Source: Moraxellaceae bacterium UBA2477 (GTDB taxonomy: Bacteria; Pseudomonadota; Gammaproteobacteria; Pseudomonadales; Moraxellaceae). From it: a DNA stretch of 14,074 bases. Positions 1-6,903 of the stretch are shown here, piece by piece. A program made the translations under genes and the position numbers. Numbering within the stretch: the first letter of the stretch is position 1; each line of letters starts with the position of its first letter. The notes under the pieces were generated by a model. The model was given only the letters and a program-made list of their open reading frames with translations, did not search any database and had not been told where the DNA came from. The DNA lies in NCBI GenBank assembly GCA_002342025.1, contig DDPD01000006.1, forward strand, positions 1 to 14,074, read 5' to 3'.

Positions 1-59
<59 letters not shown>

Positions 60-73
60 CATTCGGACTTTGT

Positions 74-103
74 AAAAAAGCCCACGCTTAAGTGGGCTTT
101 TTT
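74..103 (+). terminator. Intrinsic terminator after the tRNA gene (t1)
   Basis: A 12-bp perfect stem (74-85 with 92-103) has six A:T pairs at its base, a GCCCAC/GTGGGC core, a 6-base loop, and a T tract formed by the 3' arm. It sits 15 bases after the tRNA CCA end and could work on either strand. It should end most tRNA transcripts or act as a partial terminator ahead of rimP. Confidence 0.85.
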
Positions 104-149
104 ATGGGTCCTGCGGCAGGCACTCTAGGGTGCTGTGGCTGCCGATAAC

Positions 150-175
150 GTGGGCGATTCGCCCACTTTTTGTTT
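150..175 (+). terminator. Second terminator/attenuator in the rimP leader (t2)
   Basis: A perfect 7-bp stem (150-156 with 160-166), a 3-base ATT loop and the tract TTTTTGTTT form a compact intrinsic terminator 64 bases before the rimP start. Its core GTGGGC/GCCCAC is the same as in the terminator at 74-103, in opposite arm order. It may act as a tandem terminator after the tRNA or as an attenuator for rimP-nusA-infB. I see no convincing promoter between the two hairpins. Confidence 0.75.
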
Positions 176-238
176 CTGGCGTTTGGGTTCAGCGAATGAT
201 TTTCGCAACACGAGCGCATGACGGGGAGAGGGGCCGAC

Positions 239-706
239 ATGGCAATCTCGAAGAAAGTCGAAGATCTTACGACGTTGCTAGAGCCGGCGGTAGTGGCTTG
301 TGGTTTCGAGTTGTGGGGTCTTGAGTTTTTTCAGCAGGGAAAACATTCCGTGCTGCGTCTTTTTATTGAAACCGAGCGCGAAGAAGGTGTTGGCATTGAT
401 GACTGCTCTACGGTGAGCCATCAAGTCAGTGGCGTGCTCGATGTTGAAGACCCTATCAGTGGTGAGTACACCTTGGAAGTGTCTTCGCCGGGCTGGGATC
501 GTGCACTGTTCAAGCCTTCGCATTACATTCGTTTCATTGGTGAAGAAGTAAACGTGCGGTTGACGGCGCCTATTCAGGGTCGTCGCCGTTTTAAGGGCCA
601 TATTCAGGCGGCAGATGATGTGCAGTTGTCATTGCAAGTGGAGGGTGTGCTGGTGCAGATTCCCTTTGTAAGCATTGATAAAGCCAATATCGTGCCTAAT
701 TTCTGA
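239..706 (+). CDS. rimP: Ribosome maturation factor RimP
   Basis: RimP binds the free 30S subunit in the cytoplasm and is needed for its late maturation. The 155-residue product has the usual family length (E. coli 150). The N-terminal alpha/beta domain starts near residue 5 (a LLEPAVVACGFELWGLEF stretch) and contains the conserved VSSPGWDR motif around residues 84-91; an SH3-like C-terminal domain ends in SIDKANIVPNF. I chose the ATG at 239 because GGGAGAGG (224-231) is a good Shine-Dalgarno for it and the product then starts where family members start. The ATG at 218 would add seven residues and lacks such a site. It is first in the nusA-infB operon, 29 bases before nusA. Confidence 0.95.
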   Translation: MAISKKVEDLTTLLEPAVVACGFELWGLEFFQQGKHSVLRLFIETEREEGVGIDDCSTVSHQVSGVLDVEDPISGEYTLEVSSPGWDRALFKPSHYIRFIGEEVNVRLTAPIQGRRRFKGHIQAADDVQLSLQVEGVLVQIPFVSIDKANIVPNF

Positions 707-735
707 CAAGAACAAATGATCACGCAGGTCGAATC

Positions 736-2208
736 ATGAGCAAAGAAATCCTGTTGGTAGTGGACTCCGTAAGCAACGAAAAGGGTGTTGCTCGCGAAGT
801 TATTTTCGAAGCATTGGAGCAGGCGCTGGTTGCTGCTACCAAGAAGCGTTTTGATACCGACGAAATCAATATTCGTGTCGTGATCGATCGTCGCACGGGT
901 GAGTACTCAACCTTCCGTTTTTGGGAAGTTGTTGCCGATGAGGATCACGAAATTCCAGCGATGCAGCTGGCGATTAGTGATGTCGAAGAAAAAGGCCTGA
1001 AACTTGGCGATATCGTTGAGGAGTCGGTGCCTTCGATTGAGTTTGGTCGTATCGCGGCGCAAACAGCCAAGCAAGTCATTGTGCAGAAAGTGCGTGAGGC
1101 TGAGCGTGCTCTCGTGGTTGACGCCTACCGTGATCGCATTGGCGAGATTCTCTCGGGTACGGTCAAGAAAAGTACACGTGACGGCATTATTGTCGATCTC
1201 GGCGCTAACGCTGAGGCCTATTTGGCCAAAGAAGAGATGCTACCGCGCGAAAATTTCCGTATGGGTGACCGCGTGCGTGCCGTGCTCTATGCCGTAAATA
1301 GCGAAGGCCGTGGCGCACAGCTTTTGTTGTCTCGTGCCAGCCCTGAAATGCTGATTGAATTATTCCGCATTGAAGTGCCAGAAATTGGCGAAGAAATTAT
1401 CGCCATCCGTGCCGCTGCGCGTGATCCAGGCGTGCGCGCCAAGTTGGCTGTGAAGAGCAACGATCACCGCATTGATCCGCAGGGCGCATGTATTGGTATG
1501 CGCGGTTCGCGCGTGCAAGCCGTATCGGGTGAGCTCGGTGGTGAGCGTGTCGATATCGTGCTTTGGGATGATAATCCCGCACAGTTCGTCATCAATGCGC
1601 TACAGCCAGCTGAAGTGTCCTCGATCATTGTTGACGAAGACAGCCACAGCATGGATGTAGCCGTTGAAGAAGATCAACTGGCCATGGCCATTGGTCGTGG
1701 TGGTCAGAATGTGCGCTTAGCGTCGGATTTGACCGGCTGGCGCTTGAACGTGATGACCGTTGCTGACGCGCAAGCCAAGCAAGAAACCGAAGCCCAGAAA
1801 TTTGTCGATGGTTTTGTGGCTGATCTAGGTGTCGATGAAGATATCGCTGGCATCCTCGTTAACGAAGGTTTCACTACACTCGAAGAAGTGGCCTATGTGC
1901 CGCTGGAAGAGCTGCTGGCTATTGAAGAATTTGATGAAGAACTCGTTGAGGCTCTGCGTCAGCGCGCCAAAGACGCACTGCTGACCAAGGCGCTGGTGTC
2001 GGAAGAGGGCGCGAAAGAGCCAGCCGACGACCTGCTCGCGATGGAAGGGATGGAGCGCAAGCTCGCATTTGCTTTGGCTGCTCGCGGCATCGTAACTATG
2101 GAAGACTTGGCTGAACAAGCCATTGATGACATTGCTGATATTGAAGGCATCACGCCTGAGTCGGCAGCCCAATTGATCATGAAGGCGCGTGAGCCCTGGT
2201 TCAACTGA
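736..2208 (+). CDS. nusA: Transcription termination/antitermination factor NusA
   Basis: NusA binds RNA polymerase and nascent RNA, modulating pausing, intrinsic termination and antitermination. The 490-residue product is close to E. coli NusA (495). Visible in order: N-terminal polymerase-binding domain (about 1-125); S1 domain (about 135-200, GEILSGTVKKSTRDGIIVDL); KH1 with the loop GMRG at 254-257; KH2 with GRGG at 320-323; and two acidic helix-hairpin-helix repeats (about 365-420 and 430-490), which gammaproteobacterial NusA has for contact with the polymerase alpha C-terminal domain. The Shine-Dalgarno is modest (GCAGG at 724-728). It lies between rimP and infB as in E. coli, where NusA is reported to limit its own operon; the leader hairpins at 74-175 are possible targets. 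Confidence 0.98.
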   Translation: MSKEILLVVDSVSNEKGVAREVIFEALEQALVAATKKRFDTDEINIRVVIDRRTGEYSTFRFWEVVADEDHEIPAMQLAISDVEEKGLKLGDIVEESVPSIEFGRIAAQTAKQVIVQKVREAERALVVDAYRDRIGEILSGTVKKSTRDGIIVDLGANAEAYLAKEEMLPRENFRMGDRVRAVLYAVNSEGRGAQLLLSRASPEMLIELFRIEVPEIGEEIIAIRAAARDPGVRAKLAVKSNDHRIDPQGACIGMRGSRVQAVSGELGGERVDIVLWDDNPAQFVINALQPAEVSSIIVDEDSHSMDVAVEEDQLAMAIGRGGQNVRLASDLTGWRLNVMTVADAQAKQETEAQKFVDGFVADLGVDEDIAGILVNEGFTTLEEVAYVPLEELLAIEEFDEELVEALRQRAKDALLTKALVSEEGAKEPADDLLAMEGMERKLAFALAARGIVTMEDLAEQAIDDIADIEGITPESAAQLIMKAREPWFN

Positions 2209-2246
2209 ACCTTGGCCACCTCTTTTGCAACGGAGAACCACGCCCC

Positions 2247-4961
2247 ATGGCTGATGTAACTGTCAAACAACTCGCCGAAACTGTCGGTCGCTCAGTGGAT
2301 GTGCTGCTCGCGCAAATGCGTGATGCCGGTCTGTCGCACACCAGTCCTGATGCTGCTGTGTCTGATATTGAGAAACAGCAACTGCTGTCTCACCTGAAGC
2401 GTGAGCATGGCGAAGCTGCGGGTCAGCCGCAGAAAATTACCCTTCAACGTAAGACGGTGAGCACGCTGAAAACGGCTCCCGTGACCGGTGGCAAAGCCAA
2501 AACGGTTAACGTTGAAGTTCGCAAGACAAAAACCTATGTGAAGCGCTCCTTGCTCGAAGAGCAAGAAGAGTCGACACGCGAAGCCGAAGAGCAAGCGCGC
2601 TTGGCCGCCGAAGAAGCGGTTCGTAAAGCTGAAGCTGAGCGTGTTGCCGCTGAAGAAGCTGTGCGTCGTGCTGCGGAAGAGGCACGTATTGCTGCGGCTG
2701 AAGAAGAGGCTCGTAAGGCCGCTGAAGAAGCACGAAAGCAAATGGGTGGCGATACGAAAGATAGCCGTAAGCTCAGCGTGCCCAAGGTCGATGTCAAGAA
2801 ATTAGAGACGCCGGAAGAGCGCGCGCGCCGTGAAGAACAGGCAGCTAAAGACCGTGCCGCGGAAGATGCACGTCGTCGTCAAGAGGAAGCTGCTCGCAAG
2901 GAAGCGGAAGAAAAAGCCAGCCAAAAAACATTAGAGCAAGCGCGTCGCATCGCCGAAGAACTTGCCGGACGTGCGCAGACAGTTGCACCAGTAGCCGACA
3001 CGCCACTGGCTCGCGGTCTGGTGGGCGTGGCTTATGAAGATTCGTTCGCTCGCGAAGACCGTGAAATTAAGCGTGGTACAACGACCCCGACTCGTACGGC
3101 CAAGAAAGGTCCGAAGAAGCGTGAAGAACAGACCTTCCGTCCAGTTCAGCGCACTTTAACCAGTGCCCTTTCCAAGAAGCATGGCTTCGAGAAGCCCGTT
3201 GAGAAGCAGATTTACGAAGTCAGCATTGGTGAATCGATTGTGGTGAGTGACTTGGCCCAGAAGATGGCCAAGAAAACTCGCGAAGTGATTCGTGTGCTCA
3301 TGAAAATGGGCGAAGTGGTCACTGCCGATCAAGTGATTGATCAAGCGACTGCGGGTCTGGTTGTTGAGGAAATGGGCCACGCGCCTAAGTTCGTCAGTGA
3401 AACCGCACTGGAAGATTCGTTGATGGACTCCATCGTTCGTCATGGCGATGCCAAGACGCGTGCGCCGGTTGTGACCATCATGGGTCACGTTGACCACGGT
3501 AAGACCTCGTTGCTCGACTACATCCGTCGCGCCAAGGTTGCTGCCGGTGAAGCGGGCGGTATTACGCAGCACATTGGCGCATACCACGTTGAAACGCCAC
3601 GCGGCATGATTACGTTCCTCGATACACCGGGCCACGCCGCGTTCACTGCGATGCGTGCGCGTGGTGCCAAGGCGACCGATATTGTGGTGCTGGTGGTGGC
3701 TGCGGATGATGGCGTGATGCCACAAACGGCAGAAGCCATTGATCACGCTCGCGCATCCGGTGTTCCACTGATTGTTGCCATGAACAAGGTCGATAAAGAG
3801 TCCGTGGATTTCGATCGCGTGCTCAGTGAACTGTCTGCTAAGCAGGTGGTGTGTGAAGAGTGGGGCGGTGATACCCAGGTTGTGAAAGTGTCTGCGAAAA
3901 CGGGTTTTGGTATCGACGAATTACTCGAAGCCATTCTGATTCAAGCAGAGTTGCTGGAGCTAACTGCCGTCTCTGAAGGTCCAGCACAAGGTGTTGTGAT
4001 TGAGTCGCGCATTGATAAAGGTCGTGGTGCGGTAGCAACCTTGCTCGTACAAAAAGGCACCCTGAAGCAGGGTGACTTGGTGCTCGCGGGCACGCTCTAT
4101 GGTCGTGCTCGTGCGCTGATTGATGAGAATGGAAAGCCGGTGAAGTCGGTAGGCCCGTCCATGCCGGTTGAGATTCTTGGTCTGCCGGATGCGCCAGGTG
4201 CTGGCGATGAGTTCCTCGTCGTCGCCGATGATCGTAAGGCCCGTGAAGTCGCAGACTTCCGTATTGCTCGTGATCGTCAGGCGCGTATGGATTTGGCCGA
4301 AAGCATGAAGCTGGAAAACCTGTTTGCCAACATGGGCAAGGCAGAAGTGGCATCGGTCAATATCATTTTGAAAACCGATGTGCGTGGCTCCTTGGAAGCA
4401 CTCACGGCTGCACTTAATGACCTCAGCACTGACGAAGTTCGCGTCAAGATCGTTAGCTCGGGTGTCGGTGCGATTGCTGAGTCTGATGTGGCCTTGGCCG
4501 AATCGACAGGTTCCGTCGTGTTGGGCTTCAACGTCCGTGCCGATAACGCGGCCCGTGCGAAGTGCCAGAATGACGGTATCGATCTGCGTTACTACAGCAT
4601 CATTTATGAATTAATTGATGATGTGCGTGATGCCATGTCCGGTCTGCTCACACCTGAGCGCCGTGAAAATATTGTGGGTATGGCCCAGGTTCGTGAAGTG
4701 TTCCACTCCTCGAAGTTTGGCTCTGCTGCCGGTTGTATGGTGCTCGAAGGTAGCTTGTTTAAGAACAAGCCTATCCGCGTCTTGCGCGAAGATGTTGTGG
4801 TCTTCCAGGGTGAACTGGAATCGCTGCGCCGCTTCAAAGAAGACGTCATGGAAGTTCGTCACGGCATGGAGTGTGGTCTCGCGGTTAAGGGCTACAAGGA
4901 CATCAAGGCGGGCGACAAAGTCGAAGTCTACGAAGTTCAAATTATCAAGCGCAGCTTGTAA
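2247..4961 (+). CDS. infB: Translation initiation factor IF-2
   Basis: IF2 is the GTPase that places fMet-tRNA on the 30S subunit and promotes 50S joining. The 904-residue product fits the long enterobacterial form (E. coli 890). An IF2_N module covers about residues 1-50, followed by a charged Ala/Glu/Arg-rich helical linker (about 105-250), then a second IF2_N-like module (about 322-375). The G domain has GHVDHGKT at 413-420, DTPGH at 459-463 and NKVD at 513-516. Domains II, III and the fMet-tRNA-binding C2 domain follow to the end. GGAG at 2232-2235 precedes the ATG. It is 38 bases after nusA and 12 before rbfA. An in-frame ATG at 2742 (residue 166) is placed much like the internal IF2-beta start of E. 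coli. Confidence 0.98.
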   Translation: MADVTVKQLAETVGRSVDVLLAQMRDAGLSHTSPDAAVSDIEKQQLLSHLKREHGEAAGQPQKITLQRKTVSTLKTAPVTGGKAKTVNVEVRKTKTYVKRSLLEEQEESTREAEEQARLAAEEAVRKAEAERVAAEEAVRRAAEEARIAAAEEEARKAAEEARKQMGGDTKDSRKLSVPKVDVKKLETPEERARREEQAAKDRAAEDARRRQEEAARKEAEEKASQKTLEQARRIAEELAGRAQTVAPVADTPLARGLVGVAYEDSFAREDREIKRGTTTPTRTAKKGPKKREEQTFRPVQRTLTSALSKKHGFEKPVEKQIYEVSIGESIVVSDLAQKMAKKTREVIRVLMKMGEVVTADQVIDQATAGLVVEEMGHAPKFVSETALEDSLMDSIVRHGDAKTRAPVVTIMGHVDHGKTSLLDYIRRAKVAAGEAGGITQHIGAYHVETPRGMITFLDTPGHAAFTAMRARGAKATDIVVLVVAADDGVMPQTAEAIDHARASGVPLIVAMNKVDKESVDFDRVLSELSAKQVVCEEWGGDTQVVKVSAKTGFGIDELLEAILIQAELLELTAVSEGPAQGVVIESRIDKGRGAVATLLVQKGTLKQGDLVLAGTLYGRARALIDENGKPVKSVGPSMPVEILGLPDAPGAGDEFLVVADDRKAREVADFRIARDRQARMDLAESMKLENLFANMGKAEVASVNIILKTDVRGSLEALTAALNDLSTDEVRVKIVSSGVGAIAESDVALAESTGSVVLGFNVRADNAARAKCQNDGIDLRYYSIIYELIDDVRDAMSGLLTPERRENIVGMAQVREVFHSSKFGSAAGCMVLEGSLFKNKPIRVLREDVVVFQGELESLRRFKEDVMEVRHGMECGLAVKGYKDIKAGDKVEVYEVQIIKRSL

Positions 4962-4973
4962 GAGGCCGACTGA

Positions 4974-5387
4974 GTGAGTCAACGCACGCAACGCATGGGC
5001 GACCAAATCCAACGCGATCTCTCCGACCTGATTCGTCAGCGTCTGCGAGATCCGCGTCTGGGCATGGTGACAATTTCGGCCGTGAAGGTTAGCCCAGACA
5101 TGGGCTATGCCGACATTTATGTCACCATCCTCGGTAAGACCTTGGATGAGGCGCCGGATGAGGGCATTGCGATTCTCAATGCCGCGTCGGGCATTCTGCG
5201 TGGCGAACTCGGCCGCGGTTTACGCACGCGTATCGTGCCGCATTTACGTTTTCACCATGACGTGGTGGTGACGCGTGGCAATCGCATGGCAGCCTTGATT
5301 TCGCAAGCTGTGAAAGATGATGCCGAGCGTGCTGAGTCTGCGCCACAAGCGGACACTGCCGATCACAAAGACGGTTCGGCGACCTGA
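4974..5387 (+). CDS. rbfA: 30S ribosome-binding factor RbfA (GTG start)
   Basis: RbfA binds the 16S rRNA 5' helix region of immature 30S subunits and supports their maturation and cold growth. The 137-residue product matches the family (E. coli 133), beginning SQRTQRMGDQIQRDLSDLIR and carrying the KH-like core GYADIYVTILG and a variable charged tail. The start is GTG at 4974; AGAGG (4961-4965) overlaps the last base of the infB stop and is spaced 8 bases from it, so translation is probably coupled to infB. The next in-frame ATG is at codon 8 and would cut conserved residues. Confidence 0.95.
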   Translation: MSQRTQRMGDQIQRDLSDLIRQRLRDPRLGMVTISAVKVSPDMGYADIYVTILGKTLDEAPDEGIAILNAASGILRGELGRGLRTRIVPHLRFHHDVVVTRGNRMAALISQAVKDDAERAESAPQADTADHKDGSAT

Positions 5388-5394
5388 GTCTGTC

Positions 5395-6324
5395 TTGAGC
5401 AAGCCTCGTCGCCCTAAACGCCCCATCGATGGTGTGCTGTTGCTGGATAAGCCACAGGGCATGACATCAAATCAGATCCTGCAGTGGGTCAAGCACCGAT
5501 ACCAAGCTGAAAAAGCGGGGCATACGGGCAGCCTTGATCCGTTGGCGACCGGTGTGTTGCCGATCTGCCTAGGCGAAGCCACCAAGTACTCTCATTACCT
5601 TCTCGAGGCCGACAAGAGCTATCGAACGCGGCTTCGTTTTGGTCAACGTACCAATACCTCAGATGCTGATGGCGAGGTTGTAGAAGAGCGACCCATTCCT
5701 GTCATCACGCCAGAATCTCTAGAGCTGATATTGGCGCGCTTCCGTGGCGACATCATGCAGATCCCCTCGATGTTTTCGGCGCTCAAGCAAGACGGTCGTC
5801 CACTCTATGAGTTGGCACGTGCCGGCATTGAGGTGGCTCGTGAAGCGCGGCCTGTGACGATTTTCTCGCTGACATTAGATGCCCTCGAGCCGCCCTTTGC
5901 CGAGTTGACCGTGAGCTGCTCTAAGGGCACCTATATTCGCAATCTGGTGGAAGATATTGGCGAGGCAATAGGCTGTGGCGCACATGTGGTTGAGTTGCGC
6001 CGTTTGTCGGCGGGCCCGTTTGATTTAACTCAAGCAGTGACACCCGCTGAAATTGAGCTGCTGGAGCCTCAAGGTTTTGCGGCCTTAGATGCCTTATTGC
6101 TGCCGCCATGGTCCGGTTTGGCCGATTGGCCCCGGGTGGAGTTGAGCGAAAGTTCAGCGTATTATCTGCGCCACGGTAATCCGGTGCGGGTCTCTGGCCT
6201 GCCAAGCGAAGGCTCAGTGCTGATCTTTCAGGTTGAAGCCGGATGCGAAGAGTTTCTCGGGATTGGCTTTGTCGATGATGACGGCATGCTGGCTCCCAAG
6301 CGTTTGTTGAAGTCTTCGTACTAA
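5395..6324 (+). CDS. truB: tRNA pseudouridine(55) synthase TruB (probable TTG start)
   Basis: TruB converts U55 in the T loop of nearly all elongator tRNAs to pseudouridine and also acts as a tRNA chaperone. Starting at TTG 5395 the product is 309 residues (E. coli 314) and reads MSKPRRPKRPIDGVLLLDKP, the usual family beginning; the catalytic Asp in HTGSLDPLATG is then residue 48, as in E. coli. The GTYIRNLVEDIG motif and a C-terminal PUA domain (about 230-305) are present. The alternative ATG pair at 5317/5320 would add about 26 non-conserved residues and overlap rbfA by 71 bases. No good Shine-Dalgarno precedes the TTG, which is 7 bases after the rbfA stop, so coupling is likely. Confidence 0.93.
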   Translation: MSKPRRPKRPIDGVLLLDKPQGMTSNQILQWVKHRYQAEKAGHTGSLDPLATGVLPICLGEATKYSHYLLEADKSYRTRLRFGQRTNTSDADGEVVEERPIPVITPESLELILARFRGDIMQIPSMFSALKQDGRPLYELARAGIEVAREARPVTIFSLTLDALEPPFAELTVSCSKGTYIRNLVEDIGEAIGCGAHVVELRRLSAGPFDLTQAVTPAEIELLEPQGFAALDALLLPPWSGLADWPRVELSESSAYYLRHGNPVRVSGLPSEGSVLIFQVEAGCEEFLGIGFVDDDGMLAPKRLLKSSY

Positions 6325-6420
6325 CAAGCGTGCGTACAACCCCTTTGGGGGAAGTTGGCGCGGACTGCAGAGAGGCGCGGTCTGTCGCTGTTCTATTGGC
6401 CTCTCAGAAGGAGTAATACC

Positions 6421-6690
6421 ATGGCCCTTACGGTCCAAGACAAAGCTGCGATTGTTGCCAAGTTTGCCCGCTCAGCCGGTGATACCGGTTCCTGTGAAGT
6501 TCAAGTTGCGCTGCTCAGCGCTAACATTGATGACCTGCAAGGTCACTTCAAGGCGCACAAGCATGACCACCATTCGCGCCGCGGTCTGATTCGGATGGTT
6601 AACCAGCGTCGTACGCTGCTTGACTACCTGAAGCGTAAAGACAGCACACGCTACAGCGCTCTGATCCAGGAACTGGGTCTGCGCCGCTAA
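6421..6690 (+). CDS. rpsO: 30S ribosomal protein S15
   Basis: S15 binds the central domain of 16S rRNA (helices 20-22) as a primary assembly protein and contributes to a bridge with the 50S subunit. The 89-residue length is standard. The conserved HDHHSRRGLIRMVNQRR block binds rRNA, and the protein ends in the typical LGLRR. AAGGAG at 6408-6413 fixes the ATG at 6421; an upstream in-frame ATG at 6355 is not preceded by such a site and its extension is not conserved. Residue 25 is Cys in DTGSCEVQ, where relatives I recall have Thr or Pro. The 96-base gap after truB may hold the operator for S15 autocontrol known in E. coli, but I cannot fold it with confidence. Confidence 0.97.
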   Translation: MALTVQDKAAIVAKFARSAGDTGSCEVQVALLSANIDDLQGHFKAHKHDHHSRRGLIRMVNQRRTLLDYLKRKDSTRYSALIQELGLRR

Positions 6691-6699
6691 GCGGAACAC

Positions 6700-6730
6700 A
6701 CTGGGAGCGGCTTGCCGCTCCCAGTCTTTT
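6700..6730 (+). terminator. Intrinsic terminator after rpsO
   Basis: A perfect 11-bp stem (6700-6710 with 6715-6725) capped by the stable CTTG tetraloop is followed by CTTTTC. It lies 9 bases after the rpsO stop. Because pnp follows in the same direction, it probably reduces rather than fully blocks read-through, as the attenuator between rpsO and pnp does in E. coli. Confidence 0.85.
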
Positions 6731-6776
6731 CAGCCATCAGAAATGTTGGTTGGTCACAGGATGTGACATGTCGGCC

Positions 6777-6845
6777 GTCATGGGAGAGGCTTCTAACACC
6801 TGCGCTGCACCAAGGTCTGCCCAGCTGTTAGGGGCCTCCGATGAC
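6777..6845 (+). promoter_or_regulatory. Long hairpin in the pnp leader, candidate RNase III site for PNPase autocontrol
   Basis: An extended imperfect stem forms from GTCAT/ATGAC (6777-6781 with 6841-6845), a small internal loop, then 13 continuous pairs including two G:T wobbles (6786-6798 with 6826-6838), and a 4-bp upper stem (6804-6807 with 6822-6825). In E. coli a double-stranded pnp leader is cut by RNase III and the remnant removed by PNPase, destabilising its own mRNA. Position and shape agree; the function here is inferred. Confidence 0.65.
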
Positions 6846-6870
6846 AATCTTGTAAGTATCGGAAAATTAG

Positions 6871-6890
6871 GGATTGCCATGGGGCAATCC
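6871..6890 (+). promoter_or_regulatory. Hairpin next to the pnp ribosome binding site
   Basis: A perfect 8-bp stem (6871-6878 with 6883-6890) with an ATGG loop ends three bases before the pnp Shine-Dalgarno AGAGG (6893-6897). It has no T tract, so it is not a terminator. It may influence ribosome access or mRNA stability. Confidence 0.5.
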
Positions 6891-6903
6891 GCAGAGGAAA
6901 AGC

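Noticed and set aside
218..238. Upstream ATG for rimP at 218
   Set aside because: The seven added residues are not family-like and the good Shine-Dalgarno at 224-231 lies between this ATG and the one at 239.
130..324. Small open frame overlapping the rimP start
   Set aside because: It spans a terminator hairpin, has no ribosome binding site and runs into rimP in another frame.
2570..2960. Repeat-like GAAGAAGC-rich DNA
   Set aside because: It encodes the Ala/Glu-rich helical linker of IF2, so the repetition is explained by protein composition.
5317..5394. Upstream ATG start for truB overlapping rbfA
   Set aside because: It adds 26 residues not typical of TruB and shifts the catalytic Asp away from position 48; TTG at 5395 gives the standard N terminus.
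6325..6420. CCCC-TTT-GGGG hairpin at 6340-6350 as a terminator after truB
   Set aside because: The 4-bp stem has a tight loop and no T tract; at most it is part of an rpsO leader structure.
6874..6903. In-frame TTG start for pnp
   Set aside because: It lies inside a perfect hairpin, has no ribosome binding site and adds residues not seen in PNPase.
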